Notes under the pieces: generated by a model | The model's database searches: none | What the model saw: the letters and a program-made list of their open reading frames with translations, nothing else | What the model was told of the DNA's origin: nothing | DNA from: Silvimonas sp. JCM 19000 | GTDB taxonomy: Bacteria > Pseudomonadota > Gammaproteobacteria > Burkholderiales > Chitinibacteraceae | DNA length: 6,840 nucleotides | NCBI GenBank assembly: GCA_001313065.1 | Contig: BBFD01000216.1 | Location: 1 to 6,840 of the forward strand | Reading direction: 5' to 3' | Shown here: one piece after another, positions 1-6,840 of the stretch | Numbering within the stretch: the stretch's first letter is position 1 | Layout: every line of letters begins with the position of its first letter | Translations under genes and position numbers: made by a program

Positions 1-766
1 CAGCCCGGCGCCGATCACGAGGCGCTATGCGCCGGATGCGAAACCGCACTGCGACGCGGACTGCGCGCCATACTGCCTTCCAGCCGTTGCCGCTTGCGTC
101 CAAAGCCTTCGACCTTGCGCGGCATAAAACCCGCGTCTTTCAGGCCGTTGCGCACCGCGCCCGCTACGGTATAAGTCGCCAGCGTGGTGTCGGCTTTGCC
201 GAGTAACCACAGTGCGCGAAATACGGCGGGCGACCATAAGTCTTCATTTTTTTTGCCGGGGGAGAATCCGTCCAGATAAATCGCATCGGCCTGCATATCC
301 AGCTGGCGCAGCAGTGTTTCCGCCTCGCCAAACAGCAGCGTCAGGGTAACGCGGCCCGCGTCCAGATGCAGGCGATGGATCCAGGTGTGAGTAGCGGCCA
401 TTGCGTCAGCAACTCGGCGGACAGCTCAGCCAGTGCCGGATACTGCGCATGCAGCAGGCGCAGGTCTTCGGCGCTGAAGGGGTGTTTTTCTACCGAAACA
501 AAATGCAGGCGCTCTGCCCGTTGCGGGTCAGCGCGCCAGGTCTGCCACGTGGCCAGAAAGTTAAGCCCTTGGCCAAAGCCCGTCTCGACGATGCAGAACT
601 GGGTGCGGCCTTGCCAGCGCTGGGGCAGGCCGTTGCCGGCGATAAACACCGCCTGCGCCTGTTCGAGGCCGCCATCGGCCGAATGATAGACATCGTCAAA
701 ATCAGCCGACCACGGCACGCCCTCGGCGTTGAATTGCAGGCGGGCAGGGACAAGGCGTTCGGGCAT
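1..766 (-). CDS. mnmC: MnmC, bifunctional tRNA (mnm5s2U34) biosynthesis protein; partial, two apparent frameshifts
   Basis: MnmC makes the last steps of mnm5s2U at the wobble position of tRNAs such as tRNA-Lys and tRNA-Glu. A C-terminal FAD oxidoreductase removes the carboxymethyl group and an N-terminal SAM-dependent domain methylates the product. Visible here is the methyltransferase domain: FNAEG near residue 12, DFDDVY near 22, the SAM-binding loop ETGFGQG at 61-67, SVEKHPF at 91-97, LDGFSPGK near 165 and the closing GFGRKR. The reading frame moves twice. One base is missing at about 381 (after LLTPG, resuming at IHRLHL) and one at about 21, where a stop at 15-17 cuts the frame. One base away lies VIGAGL, the start of the FAD-binding Rossmann fold of the second domain, so the gene continues past the left edge. 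The start at 766 aligns with the family N-terminus. No Shine-Dalgarno is visible; the 21-bp gap after mdfA suggests coupling. Identity is firm; whether the breaks are real is doubtful. Confidence 0.88.
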
Positions 767-787
767 GGCAGTGGCGTCGGGCGGGTT

Positions 788-2009
788 TCAGGCAGCCGGC
801 AGTTTACGCTGGGATGGCAGCCAGTTCATAAACCACAACAGCGTGAAAATGAAAGAAATGCCCAAAGGGATAAACGCCGTGGCAAACCATGCGGTGCCTG
901 CGGCAACATAAATCGCTTTGAATACTTCGACGCCGACGGCGTAGATGCCCATCATCACCACGCCCAGCACGGCGGAAACCGTGCCCTTGCCGACATCACT
1001 GGAAAACAGGGTCAAGCGGTACAGGCCCGCGTTGGCCAAGCCAAGCCCGAACGAATACAAGCCCAGCCCGATGGCCATGCCGCGAAAGCCGTATACCCAT
1101 GTCAGTAGCGCCGCCAGAAACACGCCCACGCCCAGCACCGCGCCACCGCCCGCGATCACCCGATGGATCGGAAAGCGCTCGGCGATGGTGGCCAGCACGA
1201 TATTGCCCGCGATCAGGCAGCCGAACACCGGCAACTGCCACAGGCCATAAGTCAGGCTGGGCAGGCCCGCGCCTTCCATGATGATGACCGGGGATTGGCT
1301 ATCCATGCCAGCAAGGGCAGGCTGGCCAGTGAAATCGCCATTACGCCAGCCATAAAACGCTTGTTGCCTAATACCGCCAGATAATCGTGGCCGACGGCTT
1401 GAACGAGAACGCGGCTTTGGCCTTGGGTGCCGTCTCCGGCATGGTAAAGAACAGCCCGACGCCAGCGACGGCAGCCAACCCGGCGATGGCGACAAACACC
1501 ATGCGCCACGGCGCCACCGCCATGACCGCCGCCCCGGTCAGTGGGCCAATCAAGGGGGCCAGCAATGCCACATTGGCCATCATCGCCATCACCTTGATGG
1601 CGGTGGTTTCTTCAAACGCTTCCTGAATCGCCGCATAACCGACCGCGACGATAAAGCACATGCCCATGCCTTGCAGCACGCGCAACACCAGGAAGAATTC
1701 AATGCTTTGCGCCACCAGCGCGCCGCAGCACATCAGCACAAACCAGACTACCCCGGTCAGCATCACCGGGCGCCGGCCGATGCGGTCCGACAAGGGCCCG
1801 AGCAGCCATTGCAGTGACGCGCCACCCAGCAAATACGTGGTCATCGAGGTGGGCACCCACGCGCTGCTGGCGTGGAATTCCTGCGTCACGTGCAGCATGC
1901 CCGGCAGGATCATGTCGTTGGCGATGTAGCAGGAGAATTCGTACAGCACCATGCACAGCGGAAACAACAGCGCGCGCCAATGCAGTTTGTTGATGGGGAT
2001 ATGACGCAT
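788..2009 (-). CDS. mdfA: MdfA-type multidrug/H+ antiporter of the major facilitator superfamily; two apparent frameshifts
   Basis: Inner-membrane drug/proton antiporter, predicted with 12 membrane helices. It closely resembles E. coli MdfA over the whole length. The first helix carries [12 protein letters not shown] with Glu24 and Asp32, matching the E. coli residues Glu26 and Asp34 used in substrate and proton coupling. Motif A ([13 protein letters not shown]) lies between helices 2 and 3, and an antiporter motif C-like stretch ([11 protein letters not shown]) in helix 5. The frame shifts at about 1397 (SFK to VGHDYL) and at about 1297 (LLAWIA to SPVIIM); each is explained by one missing base in a short run. 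Repaired, the protein is 407 aa against about 410 for E. coli. I chose the start at 2009, not the upstream ATG at 2069, because it fits the family N-terminus and has GGAG at 2014-2017. The earlier start would lie inside the terminator hairpin. It lies 150 bp after lysS and 21 bp before mnmC. Confidence 0.9.
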
Positions 2010-2057
2010 GAGACTCCAGCAGATAAACCGCGCCAGTGGGGACGGCCCAGTAATGAC

Positions 2058-2085
2058 AAAACCCGCCATGCAGCAGCGGCGGGTT
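2058..2085 (-). terminator. Rho-independent terminator candidate after lysS
   Basis: A perfect 8-bp stem (AACCCGCC at 2060-2067 with GGCGGGTT at 2078-2085) encloses a 10-nt loop. On the minus strand it ends in TTTT then G, a short but usable U tract. It lies 75-100 bp after the lysS stop and about 50 bp before mdfA, so it probably ends prfB-lysS transcription and separates mdfA. It has some T residues on the plus side as well, but no plus-strand gene ends there. Confidence 0.6.
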
Positions 2086-2099
2086 ATTTTGATGACGAC

Positions 2100-2125
2100 A
2101 GGCTGCCACCTTGCGATGGCAGCCT
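2100..2125. repeat. Inverted repeat (hairpin) between lysS and mdfA
   Basis: GGCTGCCA at 2101-2108 pairs with TGGCAGCC at 2117-2124, and a flanking A-T pair makes a 9-bp stem with an 8-nt loop. There is no good T tract on the minus strand, so it is weaker as an intrinsic terminator than the hairpin at 2058-2085. It is the first of two tandem hairpins met by polymerase after lysS. It may stabilise the 3' end of the mRNA or support termination. Confidence 0.5.
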
Positions 2126-2159
2126 TGTTACAGCGTTATAGCTCGACGGATCGGTTTGA

Positions 2160-3679
2160 TCAGTCCTCGCGGCGCATCTGCGGGAACAGGATGACGTCAC
2201 GGATCGACGCAGAGTCGGTCAACAGCATCACCAGACGGTCGATACCAATGCCGCAGCCGCCGGTCGGGGGCAAGCCATATTCCAGTGCGCGGATGTAATC
2301 GGCGTCAAAGTGCATCGCCTCATCATCGCCCTTGTCCTTCAGATCAACCTGCGCCTGGAAGCGGGCGGCCTGGTCTTCGGGATCGTTCAACTCCGAATAA
2401 CCGTTGGCGTGTTCGCGGCCGACCATAAACAGCTCAAAGCGCTCGGTCAGATCCGGATTGTTGTCGTTGGCACGCGCCAGCGGCGACACTTCGGCCGGGT
2501 AATCGATGATAAAGGTCGGTTCCCACAGCTTTTCTTCGGTGGTTTCTTCAAACAGGCTCAGTTGCAAACCGCCCACGCCATCAGTCAACACCGGCTTGCC
2601 GCCCAGACGCGCGATTTCGGCTTTCAGAAAGTCGCGATCGTTCAGCTGTTCGGTGGTGTATTGCGGGTTGTAATGGTGGATGGCCTCAACCGTAGTAAAG
2701 CGTGCAAACGGCTTGGACAGATCAACTTCGCGACCTTGATATTCGATGACGGTCTTGCCCAGTACTTCTTGCGCGGCGTAACGGATGACGCCCTCGGTCA
2801 TCTCGATCATGCGATGGTAATCGGCATACGCCTCATAGAATTCCATCATGGTGAATTCGGGATTGTGCCGCGTGCTCATGCCTTCGTTGCGGAAGTTGCG
2901 GTTGATCTCGAACACGCGCTCCATGCCGCCCACCACCAGCCGCTTCAGGTACAACTCCGGCGCAATCCGCAGATACAACGGCATATCCAGCGCGTTGTGG
3001 TGCGTGGTAAACGGCTTGGCCGTGGCGCCGCCCGGAATCGGGTGCATCATCGGCGTTTCCACTTCCAGGTACTGCTCGTTCACCATGTATTCGCGAATCT
3101 TTTGCACGATGCGCGAACGGTTAACGAAGGTAGTGCGCGCTACGTCGTTGGTGATCAGATCAACATAACGCTGGCGATATTTCTGCTCCTGATCCGCTAG
3201 GCCGTGGTGCTTGTCCGGCAGCGGGCGCAGCGCCTTGGTCAGCAAGCGCAGTTCGGCGACGTGGATCGACAATTCGCCGGTGTTGGTTTTCATCAGCGTG
3301 CCACGCGCGCCGACGATATCGCCAGATCCCACGTCTTGAAGCCGGCGTAAACGTCTTCGCCCACGCTGTCACGCGAAACATACAGCTGGATCTGGCCCGA
3401 CACATCTTGCAGCGTGGCAAAGCTGGCTTTGCCCATCACGCGTTTCAGCATCATGCGACCGGCAACGCTGACGGCCACGGCTTGCGCTTCCAGCGGTTCT
3501 TTTTCCACGGCATCGTACTGCGCGTGCAGCGGGCCGCTGGTGTGCTCGCGGCGATAGTCGTTGGGAAAAGCCACGCCTTTTTTTTCGCGGATGGCGGCCA
3601 GTTTGGCGCGGCGTTCGGCGATCAGTTTGTTGTCGTCTTGCGCGGGTGCGGCGGTCACAGGCTGTTGCTGGTCGGACAT
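2160..3679 (-). CDS. lysS: Lysyl-tRNA synthetase, class II; one apparent frameshift
   Basis: Cytoplasmic enzyme that charges tRNA-Lys with lysine using ATP. An N-terminal helical stretch is followed by the OB-fold anticodon-binding domain (about residues 65-150, including [15 protein letters not shown]). The class II catalytic core follows: motif 1 around residues 196-211 (YLEVETPMM), motif 2 around 256-285 ([11 protein letters not shown], with the conserved Arg near 264) and motif 3 near the C-terminus ([10 protein letters not shown]). The frame shifts at about 3322-3323, between KTWDL and GDIVGARG; one missing G in a GGG run explains it. Repaired length is 506 aa, compared with 505 in E. 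coli. The start at 3679 (MSDQQQ) is preferred over an ATG three codons upstream because AGGA at 3688-3691 is spaced 8 nt from it. It follows prfB by 80 bp, the same order as in E. coli, so the two are probably one operon. Confidence 0.95.
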
Positions 3680-3687
3680 TTCTATCA

Positions 3688-3691
3688 TCCT
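3688..3691 (-). promoter_or_regulatory. Ribosome binding site of lysS
   Basis: AGGA on the minus strand, 8 nt before the ATG at 3679. It would sit directly against the alternative in-frame ATG at 3688 and so decides for the internal start. Confidence 0.6.
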
Positions 3692-3694
3692 GGG

Positions 3695-3711
3695 GCCACG
3701 CGAGGCGTGGC
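3695..3711. repeat. Tight hairpin in the prfB-lysS intergenic gap, just before the lysS ribosome binding site
   Basis: GCCACGC at 3695-3701 and GCGTGGC at 3705-3711 form a perfect 7-bp stem with a 3-nt loop. It ends a few bases before the lysS Shine-Dalgarno and has no T tract, so it is not an intrinsic terminator. It could affect processing of the prfB-lysS mRNA or access to the lysS start. That role is inference. Confidence 0.4.
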
Positions 3712-3759
3712 GTCATGTTGGTCTTGGTCTTGCTTTGATCTTGGCTGGAGGCGGGCGCG

Positions 3760-4865
3760 TTAAACGCCTTGTTTCAGGCTGGCTTCGATAAAGGCATCGA
3801 TGTCGCCATCCATTACACCCTTCAGGTTGCCCACTTCATAACCGGTGCGCAGATCCTTGATGCGGCTCTGGTCAAACACATACGAACGAATCTGATGGCC
3901 CCAACCGATGTCGGACTTGCCGGCTTCGAGTTGTTGCTGCGCTTCCATGCGTTTGCGCAATTCAAGTTCATACAGTTTGGCGCGCAGCATGGCCCATGCT
4001 TCGTCGCGGTTACGGTGTTGCGAGCGGTCGTTCTGGCACTGCACCACGATATTGGTGGGAATGTGTGTCAAACGGACGGCGGAATCGGTCTTGTTAATGT
4101 GCTGACCACCCGCGCCCGAGGCACGGTAGGTATCGGTGCGCACATCGGCCGGATTGATTTCAATCTCAAAGCTGTCGTCGACTTCCGGGTACACAAACAC
4201 CGAAGAGAACGAGGTGTGGCGGCGGGCGTTGCTGTCAAACGGCGATACACGCACCAGGCGGTGTACGCCGGTTTCGGTACGCAAAAAAAACCGTAGGCGT
4301 AGTCGCCGGTAAACTTGACCGTGGCGCTGCTGATGCCAGCCACGTCGCCTTCCGACACTTCCATCACTTCGACGGTAAAACCTTTGCGCTCGCCGTAGCG
4401 CACATACATACGCAGCAGCATCGAGGCCCAATCCTGGGCTTCGGTACCACCGGCACCGGCCTGGATATCAACAAAGCAGGCGTTCGGGTCCATCGGATTG
4501 TTGAACATCCGCCGGAACTCAAGCTGGGCAATCTGCGCTTCAAGCTGGCGTAGTCGCCGGCCACGGCATCCACCGTGGTCCAGTCTTCTTCTTCGCGCGC
4601 CATCTCGAACAGGTCGAGCGCGTCTTTAACGCCGCTGGTTACCTGGTCGAGCACCAGCACCACGCCTTCGAGGCTTTGCGTTCGCGGCCGATTTCCTGGG
4701 CTTTTTTTTCTGGTCGTTCCAGATGTCCGGGTCTTCGGACAGGCGCACGACTTCCTCCAGCCGGTCTTGCTTGGCGGGATAGTCGAGATAGCGTTTGAGT
4801 TCTTCGGCGCGGGAACCCAGCTCTTTGAGCTGGTTTTCGATCTGGTTAAGCTGTTCGGCTTCCAT
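3760..4865 (-). CDS. prfB: Peptide chain release factor 2 (RF2), without programmed frameshift site; four apparent frameshifts
   Basis: RF2 recognises UGA and UAA in the ribosomal A site and triggers peptide release. The sequence shows the helical N-terminal domain, the family signature [17 protein letters not shown], the stop-codon recognition tripeptide SPF (about residues 209-211) and the catalytic GGQ loop (about 254-256, in [16 protein letters not shown]). The residue corresponding to E. coli position 246 is Ala, not the Thr of K-12. At codon 26, where many bacteria carry CUU UGA C, this gene reads KRYLDYPAK straight through (CTC GAC TAT) and has no internal Shine-Dalgarno there. The frame breaks four times: the T8 run 4702-4709 (A8 in the coding strand), about 4675-4677, about 4544, and the A8 run 4283-4290. 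One missing base each restores a 369-aa RF2 (E. coli 365 aa). The ATG at 4865 fits the family start; its ribosome binding site is weak. Confidence 0.93.
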
Positions 4866-4895
4866 GCTTGATCATCTGGATGCGGAAAACCCGAC

Positions 4896-4904
4896 ATTCT
4901 AGCA
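4896..4904 (-). promoter_or_regulatory. Candidate extended -10 promoter of prfB-lysS
   Basis: On the minus strand the sequence reads TGCTAGAAT, a good match to the extended -10 form TGnTATAAT. I see no clear -35 box, as is usual for this type. Transcription would begin near 4889 and give a leader of about 24 nt before the prfB ATG. Confidence 0.4.
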
Positions 4905-4906
4905 GA

Positions 4907-4924
4907 GCCCGCCGCAGTGCGGGC
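4907..4924. repeat. GC-rich dyad upstream of the prfB promoter
   Basis: GCCCGC at 4907-4912 and GCGGGC at 4919-4924 form a 6-bp inverted repeat with a 6-nt centre. It lies directly upstream of the candidate extended -10, in the place where a -35 box or an operator would be. No T tract follows on either strand. Confidence 0.35.
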
Positions 4925-5176
4925 GGCCGTGTTTACGGCGCGGGTCAAGGCGGCTTTTGCCATTTTTGTGTGCCGGTCAAGCGGGGCTGGTGCCGCTCGG
5001 ATCTGCTTCGTGTCAGCGTGTAGGGACGCGTTCTGCAGATATAAATGCGCATTAAAACAAGGCGTTAATCATCTATTTGCGGCCATGGTTACGCCCGCCG
5101 CATCCGTTCACGTATCTCACTCGTAAATATTCACGGTGGCGCAATAACGCAGTCCTTACAACAAGTGCGAGCCACC

Positions 5177-5197
5177 GTCCCGGCCTGATGCCGGGGC
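5177..5197. repeat. Hairpin in the leader of the DUF4331 gene
   Basis: CCCGGC at 5179-5184 and GCCGGG at 5190-5195 are perfectly complementary around a 5-nt loop. A G-U and a G-C pair extend the stem to 8 bp. It lies 36 bp before the start codon and has no T tract, so a role in mRNA stability or leader control is more likely than termination. Confidence 0.4.
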
Positions 5198-5222
5198 ATC
5201 CACCCAATCGATGCTGAGAACT

Positions 5223-5228
5223 GGAGAG
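5223..5228 (+). promoter_or_regulatory. Ribosome binding site of the DUF4331 gene
   Basis: GGAGAG ends 4 nt before the ATG at 5233 (the GGAG core is 6 nt away). It supports this start, which is also the one that yields a complete signal peptide. Confidence 0.6.
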
Positions 5229-5232
5229 TACG

Positions 5233-6716
5233 ATGAGCTACGTTGCACGGGCGGGCATGCCCATAGCCGCCGCCTTGTTGATGATCGCCGCCGGAGCGCA
5301 AGCCTCCAGCCACCGCGAATCACCGTTTCTAACGCAAAACCCTAAAGTCGATGCCAGTGATTTTTTATATGTTCCGTAGCTACGAAACCGGCCGTTCCGC
5401 TTTCGTTACCCTGATCGCCAACTACCAGCCGCTGCAGGACGGCCCGGGTGGCCCGAATTTCTATCTGATGGACCCCAATGCGCTGTATGAAATCCACGTC
5501 GACAACGTCGGCGATGCGCATGAGCATCTGACCTTCCAGTTCCGCTTCAGCAATAACCTGCAGGATTTGACGGTGCCGGTGGGGGGCAAGAATGTGTCGG
5601 TGCCGCTGACCAATACCGGCGCCATCAACGCGCCCAAAGCGGCCACGCTGAATGTGCAGGAGAGCTTTACGCTGACGCTGGTGACGGGCGATCGCCGCAG
5701 CGGCACTGCCGCCGCCATCACCAATGCGGCCGACGGCAGCAGTACCTTCACCAAGCCCGTCGACAATATCGGCAACAAATCGCTGGCCAATTATGCGACG
5801 TACGCGGCGCAGCACGTTTACAGCATCAACATCCCCGGCTGCGGCACGCCGGGCAAGGTCTTTGTCGGCCAGCGTAAAGATCCGTTTGTGGTGAACCTGG
5901 GCGGCACGTTTGACCTGGTTAATATCGCCGCACCGGCCACGGCCTTTGATCCCCAAGCTGAAAACAAAGGCTTGATTCCCTTGCACAAAAGAACGTCACC
6001 GCGCTCGAGCTCGAAGTTCCGGCTGCATGCCTGGTCGGGAGTGGCGGCCCGGTTATCGGCGCATGGACCACGGCCAGTTTGCGTCAGGCGCGCTTGCTCA
6101 ACCCGGCCCCGGGCAGCAATCTGGGCCTGGCCAGCAAGGAAGGCGGGGCCTGGTCGCAGGTATCGCGTCTGGGCATGCCGCTGGTCAACGAACTGGTCAT
6201 TGGTCTTAAAGACAAGGACAAGTTCAACACCAGCAAGCCGTCGGATGACGCACAGTTCCTGACCTACGTCACCAATCCGACCCTGCCTGCCTTGTTGCAG
6301 ATCCTGTTCGGGCAATACGCGCTGGCACCAACCAATATCCCGCGTAACGATCTGGTGGCAGCGTTCCTGACCGGCGTAAGTGGCGTTAACCAACTGGCAA
6401 CCGTCACGCCGTCCGAAATGCTGCGCCTGAATACCAGCGTGGCGGTTACGGCACCGGCCAGTCAAAGCCGTCTCGGCGTGATTGCGGGGGATAACGCCGG
6501 TTTCCCCAATGGTCGGCGGCCGGGCGATGACGTGGTGGATATCGCACTGCGGGTGGTGGAAGGGCGCTTGTGCACGCTGAATATCGGCTGCGCTCCGGCC
6601 GATGCGCCGGCGGGTGCGACCGACTTTACCGATGGCGCTTACCTTGACGCCACTTTCTTTGATAACGCCTTCCCGTACCTGAAGACCCCGGTGCCGGCGC
6701 TAACGTTGCGCAATAA
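5233..6716 (+). CDS. Secreted DUF4331-family protein; three apparent frameshifts
   Basis: Exported protein of unknown function. Residues 1-24 form a typical Sec signal peptide with a hydrophobic core and the cleavage site AQA. The mature end SSHRESPF followed by DFYMFRSYE and IHVDNVGDA is characteristic of DUF4331. The frame breaks three times: an extra T in the T6 run 5371-5376 (stop at 5380-5382 if uncorrected), a missing base at about 5972 (before DSLAQKNVTALELEVP) and a missing G at about 6696. The last repair gives the ending YLKTPVPGANVAQ and a TAA at 6714-6716; without it the frame runs directly into the next gene. Repaired length is 494 aa. Four Cys (near residues 203, 266, 447 and 453) could form disulfides in the periplasm or outside. 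No enzymatic motif is recognisable. It is followed after 13 bp by a lipoprotein gene, probably in one operon. Confidence 0.85.
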
Positions 6717-6718
6717 GC

Positions 6719-6723
6719 GGAGG
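6719..6723 (+). promoter_or_regulatory. Ribosome binding site of the lipoprotein gene
   Basis: GGAGG, 6 nt before the ATG at 6730. It is a strong Shine-Dalgarno and shows that 6730 is a true start, even though the uncorrected upstream frame has no stop before it. Confidence 0.7.
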
Positions 6724-6729
6724 CTGATC

Positions 6730-6840
6730 ATGGATAAACGTATCGGGCTAGTCGCACTGGCGACCACCGTCTTGCTGGCACTGGCCGCGTGCGGCAGCGG
6801 CAATGACGGCGGCCCAGTGACGGGCACGCCAACCCCAACG
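6730..6840 (+). CDS. Predicted lipoprotein, N-terminus only (runs off the window)
   Basis: The 37 visible codons encode a lipoprotein signal peptide: positive n-region (MDKR), a hydrophobic stretch (residues 5-19) and the lipobox LAAC with Cys21 as the lipidated residue. After it comes a Gly/Ser/Thr/Pro-rich linker (GSGNDGGPVTGTPTPT), as in many outer-membrane lipoproteins. Gly22 rather than Asp after the Cys argues for release to the outer membrane by the Lol system in enterobacterial terms. The functional domain is outside the window, so the product cannot be named. The short spacing from the DUF4331 gene suggests joint expression. Confidence 0.75.
   Translation, partial: MDKRIGLVALATTVLLALAACGSGNDGGPVTGTPTPT

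Larger units (their letters stand above)
4866..5232. other. Divergent intergenic region between prfB and the DUF4331 gene
   Basis: No convincing gene is present. The prfB side holds the candidate promoter and a GC-rich dyad. The middle (about 5036-5130) is AT-richer than the surroundings and holds possible -10 elements, for example TATAAA at 5040-5045 and TAAATAT near 5124, but no well-spaced -35 box. CATCCG at 5101-5106 and CGTA at 5122-5125 are 15 bp apart, which loosely recalls promoters of ECF sigma factors. A hairpin at 5177-5197 lies in the likely leader of the DUF4331 mRNA. Confidence 0.6.

Noticed and set aside
401..1108. A 235-codon plus-strand open frame opposite mnmC and mdfA
   Set aside because: It covers two unrelated minus-strand genes and their gap; composition is His/Gln/Arg-rich as expected for an antisense shadow.
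788..2069. mdfA, and likewise prfB and lysS, as true pseudogenes
   Set aside because: The breaks are all one-base changes assignable to short runs, missense decay is not seen, and key residues are intact. Error explains this better.
2310..3200. A 296-codon open frame on the plus strand, antisense to lysS
   Set aside because: It lies entirely within the well-supported lysS gene, resembles no family I know, and is typical of antisense frames in GC-rich genes.
4917..5126. A 69-codon plus-strand open frame in the intergenic region
   Set aside because: No ribosome binding site or recognisable product; it starts within the dyad of the prfB promoter region.
5342..5986. A 214-codon minus-strand open frame opposite the DUF4331 gene
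   Set aside because: The plus strand encodes clear DUF4331 sequence with a signal peptide and ribosome binding site; the antisense frame has no recognisable features.
1..6840. CRISPR array, insertion sequence, tRNA, rRNA or prophage genes
   Set aside because: I looked for spaced direct repeats, terminal inverted repeats, transposase motifs and tRNA-like folds and saw none.

Overview
The window looks like an ordinary chromosomal segment of a Gram-negative proteobacterium. The prfB-lysS pair, a two-domain type MnmC, an MdfA-type drug transporter, and a Sec-secreted protein followed by a lipoprotein all fit. GC content is moderately high. A betaproteobacterium, perhaps of the Neisseriales, is my guess, but the sequence alone does not prove it.

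Layout. The left 4.9 kb is transcribed on the minus strand. In transcription order it holds prfB (peptide chain release factor 2, 4865-3760), lysS (class II lysyl-tRNA synthetase, 3679-2160), two hairpins that probably end that operon (2058-2125), mdfA (MFS multidrug/H+ antiporter, 2009-788) and mnmC (tRNA wobble-uridine modification enzyme, 766 to beyond the left edge). A 367-bp divergent intergenic region (4866-5232) follows. On the plus strand there is then a secreted DUF4331-family protein (5233-6716) and, 13 bp after its stop, the first 37 codons of a lipoprotein gene (6730 to beyond the right edge).

How the genes relate. prfB and lysS act in translation, and mnmC modifies tRNAs that include tRNA-Lys, so much of the minus strand concerns decoding. 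mdfA is an efflux gene placed between them. The plus-strand pair is a separate envelope or export unit of unknown role.

The dominant oddity is that every complete gene is broken by one-base frameshifts: mnmC 2, mdfA 2, lysS 1, prfB 4, DUF4331 3. Eleven look like one missing base and one like an extra T, and all can be placed in short homopolymer runs. Restoring them gives lengths divisible by three and close to the known families (RF2 369 aa, LysS 506 aa, MdfA 407 aa, DUF4331 494 aa). Because prfB and lysS are essential or near-essential, uncorrected sequencing or assembly error is the best explanation, not decay. Gene coordinates below are therefore given across the frameshifts.

The most biologically interesting real signal is that prfB lacks the classical programmed +1 frameshift site, although the rest of RF2 is conserved. 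I see no CRISPR array, insertion sequence, tRNA or rRNA gene, or convincing new system.
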